52,925 bases of DNA from JABCZS01 sp041660525 (lineage in GTDB: Bacteria > Pseudomonadota > Gammaproteobacteria > JABCZS01). Each line of letters begins with the position of its first letter. The first letter of the stretch is position 1. Where the stretch lies: positions 1-52,925 of the forward strand of contig JBAZWD010000013.1 of NCBI GenBank assembly GCA_041660525.1, read 5' to 3'. The translations under genes and the position numbers were made by a program. The notes under the pieces were generated by a model. It was not told where the DNA came from, made no database searches, and worked only from the letters and a program-made list of their open reading frames with translations. Positions 35,782 to 46,081 of the stretch are shown in pieces.

Positions 35782-36051
35782 ATGCCTATCAAAAAATTAG
35801 TAAAAACCCAAAAAACCAAAGTGGCTACGAATGATATATTCATGAAGCTAAAAGCAGAGTTGAAAGAAGCAAAAGCTGAACTCATAACAATGAAAGCAAA
35901 ACATAAAGCTGAATTGGCAAATAATAAGGCCGAATTGGCAAAGCTCAAAATAGAATTAAAACAAGCATCTGCCAAACCTAGTGTAAAAGCTAAAAAGACT
36001 ACAACAACTAAGCGTAAAATAGTTCGCACAAAGAAAGCAACCACCAAGTAG
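35782..36051 (+). CDS. Lysine/alanine-rich coiled-coil protein
   Basis: The protein is 89 residues from the ATG at 35782, preceded by GGAGACG; the in-frame ATG at 35728 lacks a site. A single heptad-like coiled coil (about 25-62, for example KAELKEAKAELITMKAKHKA) is followed by a very basic tail (TTTTKRKIVRTKKATTK) like bacterial histone-H1-like proteins. It may bind DNA or RNA. It sits 98 bp after traI and ends in a strong terminator. No family can be assigned with confidence. Confidence 0.6.
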   Translation: MPIKKLVKTQKTKVATNDIFMKLKAELKEAKAELITMKAKHKAELANNKAELAKLKIELKQASAKPSVKAKKTTTTKRKIVRTKKATTK

Positions 36052-36065
36052 GACTGCCCTATATG

Positions 36066-36095
36066 AAGCCGCTGTAACATCTGCAGCGGCTTTTC
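36066..36095 (+). terminator. Rho-independent terminator
   Basis: AAGCCGCTG (36066-36074) pairs perfectly with CAGCGGCTT (36084-36092) around a 9-nt loop, followed by TTTTC. It lies 15 bp after the coiled-coil gene and closes the transcript that starts at the tra operon or at that gene. Confidence 0.85.
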
Positions 36096-36253
36096 TTATC
36101 AGATTCAATTTCATCCAAATCTCGAATAGACTTATGAATCAAACCCTTCATCTCAACAGTTGCAGTTTTAAAAAAACCACTAGGTTAAAGGCCATTTTTC
36201 AACCAGGAAGTACAACGTAACTAACTACGTACCATCGATTTTTTAACTAAAAA

Positions 36254-36274
36254 CCTAAATACTAATTAGGTTGC
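36254..36274. promoter_or_regulatory. Inverted repeat upstream of the 729-residue gene
   Basis: AACCTAA-atactaa-TTAGGTT is perfect, with 7-bp arms. A shorter ACGTA-n6-TACGT lies about 40 bp before it. Either could be an operator for the gene at 36356. The rest of 36096-36355 shows nothing else. Confidence 0.35.
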
Positions 36275-36355
36275 ATTTCTACAGGTATTTTAGGTATTCT
36301 CTAACACATTCAAGAGAAATAAAAATAATTTGCAATCTAACCAAAGGGACTAATC

Positions 36356-38545
36356 ATGGCGCTCTCTAAAGAAATTAAAGATAAAATTGAAGAATTGTCA
36401 CACACAAAAAAACACGAGGAAATTACAATATTTTTAATAGAGCAATTCAAAAATAATACAGTTAATGCGCAAGATGTATACAATTATTCAGAAAGATTTT
36501 ATTGGCCTAATAAACAAGAAAAGCCTTACGTTATTAATGCTAAGACTATTAATCTACTTGGCGTTGCCGTTGCAGCAATAAAAGATAAAAATCAGGCAAA
36601 ACTAGCAATAAATTTTTATTATTTAGCAGCAACTCGTGGTAGTAGTTGGGGTAATGTCAACTATGCACGCCGTCTTTTAAATGGGCAAGCAAACATTGAA
36701 AGCCCTCCACAAAAGCCTCTTGTGTATGCAAATAAAGCTGTTGAACTTGCCAAAAACAGGCCTGATGAAAAAGATGTACATAAACTAACTCTATATCATG
36801 CTTTAAGACAAGAGAACGAATGGATTAAAGCTAATAACGCTTTAACTGAATACTTCTCTTATCAACACGTCCAAAAAAATGAAGATGCCATCAAAAGCGC
36901 AATGATCGCTTTCCAAAAAAGCATTGATGAATTTTTAACCGATTCAAAAGACAAAACAAATATATTAGCTGAACTGCAACCTATATTAGATTGCAAAGTT
37001 AGCTCTAACGAATTTTTGCCAATAAAGCAAAAAGCTTACTTTATTGTCGCAAAGCATTATGAAACAATAGGCAACCTTAAAAAAGCATGGTCGTATTATT
37101 GTTTGGTCACAGATAAAAAATTGATTTTTTTTGTTGAGGCTGTTGCGTCACGCGTGAGGCTCCTTGAAAGCATCATCGAAAACCCACTCGTTTTGCCTGT
37201 TAATGCACAAGCAAATACGCAAGAAAATGATTTAATGTTGCCTCAAGGTATACCATTGCCTTCAAGATTCATAGAATATTGGAAAGATGAAGCATCATGG
37301 TTTAATTCATTAAATGAAGCTGGCCTTAAATCAGAATATGAAAAACGCTCTGAACAAATTGAGAAATTAATAACAGGTAAAGAACAAGAAATAGCTTTAT
37401 TTTTAGAAAGTAAGCCGATTACTGAACAATTACAACAGCAACAAAAAAATGCAGAACAGGAATTAGCGAAACTTGAAACTGTAAAGGAAACACTTGATGA
37501 AAAACACACGCAACATTCTTCTACTTACCGATCTACCTATAGACGTCATATGGCAGAAAAGAATTTTTTTAACCCTAAACGCTCAAATAAACAACAGGAA
37601 TTATCTTCCTTAACAAAAAATATTTTTGAACATCGTTATAATACCCAAGATACTGGCGTCATGCCCGTTAATTTAAACGGAAAAAGCACACGACTAGTGA
37701 TCACTGCAGAAAGACTTTTTCAAGAATCTGTTGTCCATTTAAACGAGTCTGAACCTCTTAAATTAGGCATTCCCATCACAAGAGAAAAACAATGGGAAAT
37801 GGATTTTGGATACAATACGCAGTCCGGTAAGTTAGGATATGGTCCTGTTGAGCATTACCGCGCAGGTCAAACGGTTGTAAAATCCGAACATAGAACCGAT
37901 CCTAAACGTCAAAGATTAGGTGATAGTTTTTTACCAGAGCATGGCAGTTACTCTAGTGACATCTATCATTTATTAATACGATTATCTAATAATGAAACTT
38001 CAAAGGAAAAACAGCTCGCACAGCTCATGATACGCTATGGCAAAACTCACCAAACAGTAACCATTGAAGAACTTAAGGTTTTATATGATGAAATTGATGA
38101 AGAAGATACACAGAGCTTTAATCGTATTTGCTTTTTAATAATGGAAAAAGAGCAAGCACAATGGCATTCTTCAACTGATGAATCTTATCAATTAGGCATG
38201 TCCGTTTCGCATGCAAGATGCCTCATTATGATAGAAGCAGGCTTTATTAGCTTCACAGAAGCTTTTAAAAATGATGTGTTATTTGGAATTTATTCACAAA
38301 CAGGAATAGTACAAAAACCAGAAAAAGTAGCAAAAGCTTGCACCCGAATTGATGAACTATATCTTGTTTATCTTCAACATAAAAACCCAACGGAACATTT
38401 TGCTTTTTTAAAAAAATATCAAAGCGAAACTCGCGCTTGCATATTAACACGCAAACAAGCTCATCAAGATTTGCGCTATGTTCATGGTGGAGAAAGTGAT
38501 GCTGATGATGAAGGGTATGATTCTGATCTATCAATGAAGCTCTAA
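36356..38545 (+). CDS. Large unknown protein with TPR/Sel1-like and coiled-coil regions
   Basis: The protein is 729 residues with AAAGGGA before the ATG. I do not recognise the full protein. The N-terminal 300 residues are helical, with TPR/Sel1-like segments (AINFYYLAATRGSSWGNVNY; AYFIVAKHYETIGNLKKAWS). Residues about 325-395 form a Gln/Glu-rich coiled coil (TEQLQQQQKNAEQELAKLET). The C-terminal 300 residues carry an HxxYNT/GPVEHYRAGQTVV segment and a helical block, ending in an acidic tail (ESDADDEGYDSD). No signal peptide or membrane helix is seen. The size and helical-repeat character fit the effector-like proteins on the opposite strand. The following gene is convergent. Confidence 0.6.
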   Translation: MALSKEIKDKIEELSHTKKHEEITIFLIEQFKNNTVNAQDVYNYSERFYWPNKQEKPYVINAKTINLLGVAVAAIKDKNQAKLAINFYYLAATRGSSWGNVNYARRLLNGQANIESPPQKPLVYANKAVELAKNRPDEKDVHKLTLYHALRQENEWIKANNALTEYFSYQHVQKNEDAIKSAMIAFQKSIDEFLTDSKDKTNILAELQPILDCKVSSNEFLPIKQKAYFIVAKHYETIGNLKKAWSYYCLVTDKKLIFFVEAVASRVRLLESIIENPLVLPVNAQANTQENDLMLPQGIPLPSRFIEYWKDEASWFNSLNEAGLKSEYEKRSEQIEKLITGKEQEIALFLESKPITEQLQQQQKNAEQELAKLETVKETLDEKHTQHSSTYRSTYRRHMAEKNFFNPKRSNKQQELSSLTKNIFEHRYNTQDTGVMPVNLNGKSTRLVITAERLFQESVVHLNESEPLKLGIPITREKQWEMDFGYNTQSGKLGYGPVEHYRAGQTVVKSEHRTDPKRQRLGDSFLPEHGSYSSDIYHLLIRLSNNETSKEKQLAQLMIRYGKTHQTVTIEELKVLYDEIDEEDTQSFNRICFLIMEKEQAQWHSSTDESYQLGMSVSHARCLIMIEAGFISFTEAFKNDVLFGIYSQTGIVQKPEKVAKACTRIDELYLVYLQHKNPTEHFAFLKKYQSETRACILTRKQAHQDLRYVHGGESDADDEGYDSDLSMKL

Positions 38546-38576
38546 GATGAAAGAGTAATTTAGTTGATCTTTTCCA

Positions 38577-41500
38577 TCAAGTATTAGGGCTAAAAGTATA
38601 TCTATACTCATCCGGAACGCTGCTATTGCTTAAAGTATGTTGTAACAGAGCAGCAACCTCAGCTGCTTTAGGACGTTTAGCAGGATCTACATTCCAAGCC
38701 CAAGTGATTATTGTTTTTATTAACGGTGGCGCATCTCTGGGAATTGGCTCTCGTGGATTTTCTTTAATTGCTTGCTTAATTTTCTCTTCATCAATGTCTG
38801 TGTAGTTTGAAAACGGTATATTAAGTGACATTAATTCCCAAACAATAATGGCATAACTATATATATCACTTTCAGCTGCATGTTTGGAGTGCCCGCACTC
38901 CCAAATTTCAGGTGCAAAATATCGTTTTTTTCTTCCAAGATTCAGCTCTTCTGGGTATTCTGCAGCATTTACAATCGTCGTTGCCAAACCAAAATCTCCG
39001 ATCTTAGCTTTAAAATTTTCATCAATAAAAATATTGTCACTTTTTAAATCACGATGCATAAAGCCTTTTGAATGCAAGCATGTCAAGCCTAAAATAATAT
39101 CAAAACAAATTCTAATTTTTAAAGCCATTATATTAATTTCTGGTTTTATTCTGCCTGTATGTAAGACATCATATAAGCTTCTGTTCTCCATAAATTCTAA
39201 AGCCAAATGATTATTCGGAGCAATAACATAAAGTAAATTTAAAAGAAATTTACTATTAAATTTTTTGTGGATAGAAATTTCATTTTCAAAGCTGAGGTCA
39301 ACAGTTGCATTAGAAATATGCCCCCCATGCAATTTTTCCTTGATTGCTATTCTTTTACCATCTGATTTAATTTTACCGAAGTAGACGTTGCTAAAAGATC
39401 CATGACCCAGTAGATTTTCTGTCTTGCAATCATTTTCTTCTATTTTCATGATATCTTTTTGTGTTTTTTCTTTCTCATGTTCTTCACTAATTTTACGTAT
39501 TTGTTCTTTATCATGCTCCTCTATCGCTTTATCTATTTGCGTTTGATCTTTCGCTTCTCGCTGACAATTTGCCGTGATTTTTTGGATGCCACTTCCTCTT
39601 AATGCAGTTTTAATAGTGGCTTCTGCAATAACATTATTACTAATATTTAGATAAGTTAAATTTTCCTGCTCTCTGCTCTGGAGCGTATCGACCAGCATTC
39701 GCATGCCACCGGCTGTAATATTATGTCCTACTAAAACAAGTATTTTAAAAAAAAACAGCTTTTCGATTGCGCTCACAAGGATTGATAAATCATGATCTGA
39801 AATAACATTGTCCTGAGTGTAAAATATTGCTATGCCCAAACTATATTTGAGCAATTTTTGCAACTCTTCTATTTCCCCACTCTTTATTAAGTTATATATC
39901 TCAAAAAGCTTAGTAGGCGTAAATCCAAAATTGTCTGGATATTCCTTAAAACCGTTTTGCTCCAAAACTTTAGCAAGGTCTTCATTTGGCTTTGCTAAGT
40001 GCAAAGCATTTTGTCCATAATGATTGCAGTGCGCAGTCAAATCTTTTTGAGAAAAGCACCTCTTGTTTTTCAAAAAGAAATTAACCATTTCAAGCTGATT
40101 GAATCTAGCAGCAAGGAGGAATAGGCTTTCACCATTCTCAGTATAGCAATCCAATAAAGGACTTTTCTTAGAGATAGCACCCTCAATAACACTCTGTTTA
40201 TTATTTAAAGTTGCCACCATTAAAAAATTAAATCCGAATCTATTTTTATAATATACGTTACCCGTTGCAACACGACCATTAATAATCTTCAAAGCACCGA
40301 CTTTTGCAGCTATTAATAACAGATTGTTACCATCATCATCTTTATAATCATTACTGATGTAATTCAGTTCAATTAAATGCTCTAAAATATAATTGCTATC
40401 ACATTCCAGTAGCTCATTTAATACTTCTTCATGCTGGCTTGGCATTTCCTTAGACGATATGGCAACTTGTTTATTAGCAAAAAGAAATTCAACAACTTTT
40501 ATGTGATTATTCCTAATTGCCAATAACAAAGGTGTTTTGTCATTGTCGTCTTTATCTTGAGAAATGGAATCCTCCTCTAAGAGCCACTCCAAAATATTCA
40601 AACTGTTATATTTGGCAGCGATATGGGAAACAGTTTGCCCAGAAGAGTTTTCCTCTTGTAAGAGGTTAATTTTGTTTTCCGTCACCAATTCTTTCACGGC
40701 CTCAACCAAATCATTTTTGACAAGCTCTAATATTACTGTTTCTTCTACTAAGCCTAACTCTTCTTTTGTAAAGTGCTTTTCTATTTTCTTCAATATTGTA
40801 TATTGCTTGCACTTTGCAGCAAATAGCAATGGAGTATCCCCATTGCTATTTTTCACTAATAATAAATCTTTCTTATTATTGATTTTCGCATAGACATTTT
40901 TTTCACTTTTCTCTATATCATTAAATAAAGATTCTCTATCATCACGTATTCTCGTTTCATTCTTCGTTTCTTTGCTGATGAAATGTGACTCTAGTTCATC
41001 TCTAATAGATTCATGAACAATCGTACGAGCATTTATATTTCCTGCTTTATTGTTTAATAAAGATGCGTTTTTGCTTTCCAATAACTGAAACAGTTTAAAA
41101 TGTCCAAGCTTTAGTGCAATCAATAATGCATTCAAACCATCTCCATCCTCATCATCCAGTGACACTCCTGATTTTATGAGATCATCTGAGATTTCTAAGT
41201 TTCCGGCTATGGCGGCTTGCATAAGTGGAGTATTTTGATTGGCATTTTTTTTATTTAAAAAATTTTTCTCATTAGCAATAAACCAACTCACAACATTTCT
41301 CTTGTTACAATTTATCGCCTCTGTTAGCAAGTCTACTTTTTTATTAATATTAAAGATTTGCGCATCATCAATTTTTTCATCAGCATCATCATATTCTTTA
41401 GAATCAAAAGAGTTATCAGCAGGAAGAGGAATAATAACAACATCGTCGTCATCTTCATGAGAATTGTTTGCAATGGAAATATTAATATTTCCATTATAGA

Positions 41501-42797
41501 CATTCAATACTTCCGGCATGTCATATGCAATAACATGATCCTTTGCTCTAACATACATTGCTTTTAAAAAATTATTTTTATTATTATTCTTTACTTTTAG
41601 GCACCATTGAATAGTGCTCATTTTATTATTTTTTACACCTTCCAAAAAAATCTCTTCTACTACACTGCGCGAGTCTCCAAAAAAATCTTTATTCAAAATA
41701 GTAGTTTGTCCATGATATGCAGCAAGAAGAATGGGTGTTTTCAGTTTTTTATTGGTTTTTTTAAAAAGCTCGTTTTCACCTTTTGCTTTTAACCATTGTA
41801 GTATGTCTTCATGCCCATTCTTAGCAGCAATGTGCGCAACTGTGTTTCCGTCGTTATCTACGACATTTAACGGTTGCCCCCCGATGTATCCACCCTCATT
41901 AGTTAAATATCGCAATATATCCAATCCACCATACTCTGCTGCCTGCAAGACTGGAGGTCTTCCAGCATTATTAGTATTGCCTCGAGTAGGCTCAAAGGGT
42001 TTATGTAACTCCTTAACTGTTGCTAAAACACCGGATTTAATTGCCAACATAAATCCTGTATTTCCTTCATGATCTTTGCATTTCTTGAAAGATTGGTTGA
42101 AATTTATGCAAAATTTTATAGTATCTATATTTCCTGACGTGCATACTTCAAAAAATATCTTTTCTTGTAAAGGTAGTAAAACAGCATTTTGCACTTCTCC
42201 AAAAGCGATCCCCCATAAATGCTCAAACATTCTTAAGTTATTTTTATCATTTATTTTTTTAAAAAAATCTATCATCACCTCAGATTCATAAGATTGTATA
42301 GATTCACGAGAAGGATACAATTTTTTAAAAAAATTGTAGTTTTGATTTTTAATTAATAGATGGAATGTATTTTCATCATTGGTGTCAAATTCATGTTTAT
42401 CCCTAAGCCATTCAATTACACTTTCCCTATTATTTACAACCGCAAAATATTGTATCGAATTACCACGGTCATCTTGGCATTTTATATTAACAGCATTTTT
42501 ATTTATTAAAATTTTCAATAGATCCAATTCGTCATTAGCAGCGGCAAGGAGCGCCATATATTCCAGAACATTATCCTGGTCTATTTTTTCTACTGCAGGC
42601 TCATCCACTTTATTTTTTTTATCGTCGCGTCGTAAATCGTTCAAAATTATTCTTGCTGACATTCCCATGACCGCTTCCGAAAGATTCAAAATATAAGATA
42701 GTATTTCTCCCCAAAAATTATCATCTATAACTTTAGCATTTTTTATTTCTTGACGCAATTCATTTAACGTTGTAATTTTGCTGTTATTTTTTAGCAT
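38577..42797 (-). CDS. Ankyrin-repeat protein kinase
   Basis: The protein is 1,406 residues. From about 80 to 1,000 there are many ankyrin repeats (for example NTPLMQAAIAGNLEISDDLI, GDTPLLFAAKCKQYTILKKI). A short LRR follows (about 1030-1105, LTYLNISNNVIAEATI), then a Glu/Lys-rich coiled stretch. Residues about 1140-1395 are a complete eukaryote-type kinase: glycine loop GHGSFSNV, RIAIKEK lysine, HRDLKSDN catalytic loop (about 1248), DFGLA metal motif, and an APEIW activation-segment end. All catalytic residues are present, so activity is expected. Such proteins in Legionellales are usually translocated into host cells. It overlaps the patatin gene by 14 bp and is second in that operon. Confidence 0.88.
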   Translation of the reverse strand: MLKNNSKITTLNELRQEIKNAKVIDDNFWGEILSYILNLSEAVMGMSARIILNDLRRDDKKNKVDEPAVEKIDQDNVLEYMALLAAANDELDLLKILINKNAVNIKCQDDRGNSIQYFAVVNNRESVIEWLRDKHEFDTNDENTFHLLIKNQNYNFFKKLYPSRESIQSYESEVMIDFFKKINDKNNLRMFEHLWGIAFGEVQNAVLLPLQEKIFFEVCTSGNIDTIKFCINFNQSFKKCKDHEGNTGFMLAIKSGVLATVKELHKPFEPTRGNTNNAGRPPVLQAAEYGGLDILRYLTNEGGYIGGQPLNVVDNDGNTVAHIAAKNGHEDILQWLKAKGENELFKKTNKKLKTPILLAAYHGQTTILNKDFFGDSRSVVEEIFLEGVKNNKMSTIQWCLKVKNNNKNNFLKAMYVRAKDHVIAYDMPEVLNVYNGNINISIANNSHEDDDDVVIIPLPADNSFDSKEYDDADEKIDDAQIFNINKKVDLLTEAINCNKRNVVSWFIANEKNFLNKKNANQNTPLMQAAIAGNLEISDDLIKSGVSLDDEDGDGLNALLIALKLGHFKLFQLLESKNASLLNNKAGNINARTIVHESIRDELESHFISKETKNETRIRDDRESLFNDIEKSEKNVYAKINNKKDLLLVKNSNGDTPLLFAAKCKQYTILKKIEKHFTKEELGLVEETVILELVKNDLVEAVKELVTENKINLLQEENSSGQTVSHIAAKYNSLNILEWLLEEDSISQDKDDNDKTPLLLAIRNNHIKVVEFLFANKQVAISSKEMPSQHEEVLNELLECDSNYILEHLIELNYISNDYKDDDGNNLLLIAAKVGALKIINGRVATGNVYYKNRFGFNFLMVATLNNKQSVIEGAISKKSPLLDCYTENGESLFLLAARFNQLEMVNFFLKNKRCFSQKDLTAHCNHYGQNALHLAKPNEDLAKVLEQNGFKEYPDNFGFTPTKLFEIYNLIKSGEIEELQKLLKYSLGIAIFYTQDNVISDHDLSILVSAIEKLFFFKILVLVGHNITAGGMRMLVDTLQSREQENLTYLNISNNVIAEATIKTALRGSGIQKITANCQREAKDQTQIDKAIEEHDKEQIRKISEEHEKEKTQKDIMKIEENDCKTENLLGHGSFSNVYFGKIKSDGKRIAIKEKLHGGHISNATVDLSFENEISIHKKFNSKFLLNLLYVIAPNNHLALEFMENRSLYDVLHTGRIKPEINIMALKIRICFDIILGLTCLHSKGFMHRDLKSDNIFIDENFKAKIGDFGLATTIVNAAEYPEELNLGRKKRYFAPEIWECGHSKHAAESDIYSYAIIVWELMSLNIPFSNYTDIDEEKIKQAIKENPREPIPRDAPPLIKTIITWAWNVDPAKRPKAAEVAALLQHTLSNSSVPDEYRYTFSPNT

Positions 42798-45720
42798 ATT
42801 TATTACTTTGAAAAGTTGATGATGGGTATTGCTGCTGGATGTTTTCGTTAAAAATTTTCATTGCCCCTGATATATCCTGTTTTATATTATATTTTCCACC
42901 ATACAGAACAGTTGCCCATTTATGCATGGCTCGTGGATCTTTTTCGCTTGCTGCCTGTTGTAAAAATTTTATTCCTTCTTCTTGAGTGCTTTTTTCTTCT
43001 AATAAAAGAGTAGCTAAACGTGTTTTTGCTTTTGCACTATTATTGGCCACACGCCTATAAAATACAATGGCTTCGGTTTTATCTCCTCTGCTTTCTGCAT
43101 CTTTTCCTTCCTGCAGTTCAGGATAATGTGAATGCTTGGCTAATTCGTCTACAATTTTTTGAGATTTTTGGTATGCCTGTTCACATTCTGCTAATAATAT
43201 TTCATAGTTGAGTGATGTTTGCGCACTCTTTTTATTATCATTTGCAGCACTAAAAGAATCATACGAATCCTTCAAGGCAGTTGAGATGATTTCAGTAGAA
43301 GCACTGGTGCTGTTAGAATTACTCGAAAATGCACTTCTATCCACGTTTCCAGCTAAGAAATCTTGCACTCCATTTAAACTAGAAAATTTTGCTACAGTGA
43401 TATATTGTGGGTTTTGAGTTTTATGAAAATCCATTGTATCAATATTAAACTCCCCTTCTTTTACTTTTATATGACACTGCAAAAATACAGTACGTGGTGT
43501 ATCATCTACACTTCGAGATTGCGCTAACTGCTCATTGTTCCAATAAAGATCTTTAATCAAAGTTAATATTTTCTTTACAGTTAAATTTTGAGCATCGCCA
43601 GCAATATCTGTCTCATTTGAGGTAACCAAGCAAAGACCCAGCGTATTATGGTTAACCCGAGTCATTTTGCCCAAATCCCATTTTTCCGGTTTGCGTAATG
43701 CGTTTTCAAAATAATATGCTTTATCAAACTCATGTAACGGATAATTAAGCAGCAACCCACCATCCACAAACAGGCGATCTGAAAATGGAGCTGTTCCATT
43801 AACTATGCGCTGCCTTGGAACATAAGGCATAAATACTAATGGGATAGACATTGAAGCTCGGATGGCATCAGCAATAGGCATATTTGCGTACCATTCATCA
43901 TCAGCTACAAATTCTGTATTTAGTACAAGCGGTTTAATAGCCGGAGACAGCTGCGTGACCGAAATATACAAGTGCTTAAATTGTTTCGTTGGATCATTTA
44001 TTACAAGTTGCTTCCATTCTTTAAAGGTAATTAAACCGTCCCGTTTTCCTTGAGAATATACACCCTCAGCCTTTAATTTTGCCTCAATATTTTTTTCTAA
44101 CCACCCTATAAAGCGAGTACCACTAACAGCACCTTGATGGAAATTTAAATTCCAAATATTCCTGCCCACCCGTGCACCTTGCTTTATCTTCTCGAAACCT
44201 TTAGCCAAAAATGTTTGCCCTGTTTCTATCAGACGTTGATAGATTGTTTCAAAACTCAAAGGTGTTGGAGTAGAGGTTGGCAGATCAGTCGATAGAGGAG
44301 TTTCTAAGCACCCCTCTGTCAAATCATCAATATCAAGTTTCAATAAAATTTCATTATGATTGAGCGTAACATCGTTACCCAACATAATATCCTTAATTTG
44401 ACTCGCTTCGCACCCCAGCGCAATAAATAGCGCCGTAATGGAACCTGCTGAAGTTCCAGCTACACGCTGTATGTTATTTAAAAAGTCCGGCTTTTTTAAC
44501 TGTATTTGCAAAGATTCTAATGCAAAAGGAAATAACATGCCTTTTGCACCTCCACCATTAATGGCTAGATTGGTATAATTTCTCTGAATCGCTGGTTTAA
44601 ACTTAGAAACTGTGCCCATATAGGGATTTGTTTGATACCCTTCTTTTAACACCTCCTCTATTTCCTCGTATATAGCCAAGTCATAATCTTGTTCTGATGT
44701 CCTGGAACCCAAGCTAGTTAAAGTGGCTTGTTTTGTATGTAAAAATTCTGTTGCTGTGACTTGGTTTTTAGCAGGTTTATTGGGGTCAACATAATGCAAT
44801 AATAAATTTACTGCTGCTGTCTGCTTACCATGAATTGCCCAATGCAATGGAGTCCACTGATTATTACCACTAGGAAGATTTGCCTGTACATCTGAGCTTC
44901 TTAATAAGCTGAGCATTGCCTCTATATGCCCCAGTTGCGATGCTAGGCTGAGTGGGGTGCGGCCATTTTTATCTTCCGTATTCAACAGATTGCGGGCTGT
45001 TTCATGCTTCAACAAATTATGCAATAGTTCTACACTATTTCGCCATACCGCAACATGTATCAAGGTCCCAAAATCTGAAACTTGCAGTGCATCAGGGCGA
45101 TCTTTTAAATTGACTGCCTCCAGTATACATTCAACGGTTAAATTATCGCTGGTCAAGAAAGCCCAACTTACAATATTCATCCGATGAGACTCAGATAAAT
45201 TGTTTCCATACTTAAAATCAGTTTTCTTCGTTAAATATTCGGACGCACCAACTCCTAGATTACCAATAAACCAAGTAAGGCTTGCTATATCATTGAAAGC
45301 AACCGCATAATGTAAAGGTTGCAATCCCCATTGATTCTCCTTATCACAATTCATCTTATGTTCTTTAAAAATCGGTAACAACTCTGTTCGACCATACATC
45401 ATGGCCACATGCGGGGATGTATTACCATGAACATCGGTTTTAATTTTTATAGCTTTATTTATTGGGTTATTAATCATGGTATTTAATTCATCGGCACTCC
45501 CATTTTTTATTATTGCCTTAAAAATTAAATGGTCAGTGTCTGATCTTAAACAGTATGCGCGTATTTCGTCAGCCCGTAACTGACTAATATTTTCTAAAGA
45601 AAAAGCTATAGATGTAGTTAAAGCTTTTTCTTGTGTATTTTGATTAGCTTCAACTTCTTGCATTTGTTGGGTATTTGAAGAACTTGAACTTGCTTGCGTA
45701 TCATGCGATGAATTTTTCAT
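42784..45720 (-). CDS. Ankyrin-patatin-Sel1 phospholipase-like protein
   Basis: The protein is 978 residues from the ATG at 45720 (AGGAA upstream); the ATG at 45786 lacks a site. Ankyrin repeats fill about 90-330 (NTSPHVAMMYGRTELLPIF, GRTPLSLASQLGHIEAMLSL). The patatin domain (about 380-720) has the anion hole GGGAKG, nucleophile elbow GTSAGS (Ser about 423) and catalytic DGG in FVDGGLLLNYPL (about 653). Sel1-like repeats close the protein (about 880-965, for example EEGIKFLQQAASEKDPRAMH). Patatin proteins cleave acyl chains from phospholipids; the legionellae secrete several into hosts. The overlap with the kinase gene means coordinated production. Confidence 0.88.
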   Translation of the reverse strand: MKNSSHDTQASSSSSNTQQMQEVEANQNTQEKALTTSIAFSLENISQLRADEIRAYCLRSDTDHLIFKAIIKNGSADELNTMINNPINKAIKIKTDVHGNTSPHVAMMYGRTELLPIFKEHKMNCDKENQWGLQPLHYAVAFNDIASLTWFIGNLGVGASEYLTKKTDFKYGNNLSESHRMNIVSWAFLTSDNLTVECILEAVNLKDRPDALQVSDFGTLIHVAVWRNSVELLHNLLKHETARNLLNTEDKNGRTPLSLASQLGHIEAMLSLLRSSDVQANLPSGNNQWTPLHWAIHGKQTAAVNLLLHYVDPNKPAKNQVTATEFLHTKQATLTSLGSRTSEQDYDLAIYEEIEEVLKEGYQTNPYMGTVSKFKPAIQRNYTNLAINGGGAKGMLFPFALESLQIQLKKPDFLNNIQRVAGTSAGSITALFIALGCEASQIKDIMLGNDVTLNHNEILLKLDIDDLTEGCLETPLSTDLPTSTPTPLSFETIYQRLIETGQTFLAKGFEKIKQGARVGRNIWNLNFHQGAVSGTRFIGWLEKNIEAKLKAEGVYSQGKRDGLITFKEWKQLVINDPTKQFKHLYISVTQLSPAIKPLVLNTEFVADDEWYANMPIADAIRASMSIPLVFMPYVPRQRIVNGTAPFSDRLFVDGGLLLNYPLHEFDKAYYFENALRKPEKWDLGKMTRVNHNTLGLCLVTSNETDIAGDAQNLTVKKILTLIKDLYWNNEQLAQSRSVDDTPRTVFLQCHIKVKEGEFNIDTMDFHKTQNPQYITVAKFSSLNGVQDFLAGNVDRSAFSSNSNSTSASTEIISTALKDSYDSFSAANDNKKSAQTSLNYEILLAECEQAYQKSQKIVDELAKHSHYPELQEGKDAESRGDKTEAIVFYRRVANNSAKAKTRLATLLLEEKSTQEEGIKFLQQAASEKDPRAMHKWATVLYGGKYNIKQDISGAMKIFNENIQQQYPSSTFQSNKYAKK

Positions 45721-45847
45721 ATTTTCTATTCCTGGCTCTCTTTGTATTAATTTTTTGTATTTTGCTTCGTTAGCTATGCCAAGCATGCTGCATAAGTGGA
45801 AAATTTAAATTGCATATTCCAAGATTTATTGGAACATCCACGCTGCT

Positions 45848-46081
45848 TTAGCTTTCATAGCATGTGTTGTTCGATTGACGCATACGTTTGATCTTATATA
45901 ATCGACTTCGCTCAGAACATTTACGATCATGAGTTACATCCACATCAATATCTAACTTTTTTTCTTTCCGTGCTACATGAAATAATTGATCAAGCATATG
46001 CCCAACCTCATCACTCTGATAATGATTTATTTTTCTAAATATAAACACTGTACGTTCTGGTTTTTCTAGTTCTTTGTACAT
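45848..46081 (-). CDS. Small hypothetical protein
   Basis: The protein is 77 residues from the ATG at 46081, with AAGGAG six to seven bases upstream; an ATG at 46123 lies ahead of that site. The sequence is charged (ERTVFIFRKINHYQSDEVGH, then LDQLFHVARKEKKLDIDV) and ends with a basic patch. No family is recognised. It precedes the patatin-kinase pair in the same direction by about 130 bp and might be transcribed with it. Confidence 0.5.
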   Translation of the reverse strand: MYKELEKPERTVFIFRKINHYQSDEVGHMLDQLFHVARKEKKLDIDVDVTHDRKCSERSRLYKIKRMRQSNNTCYES

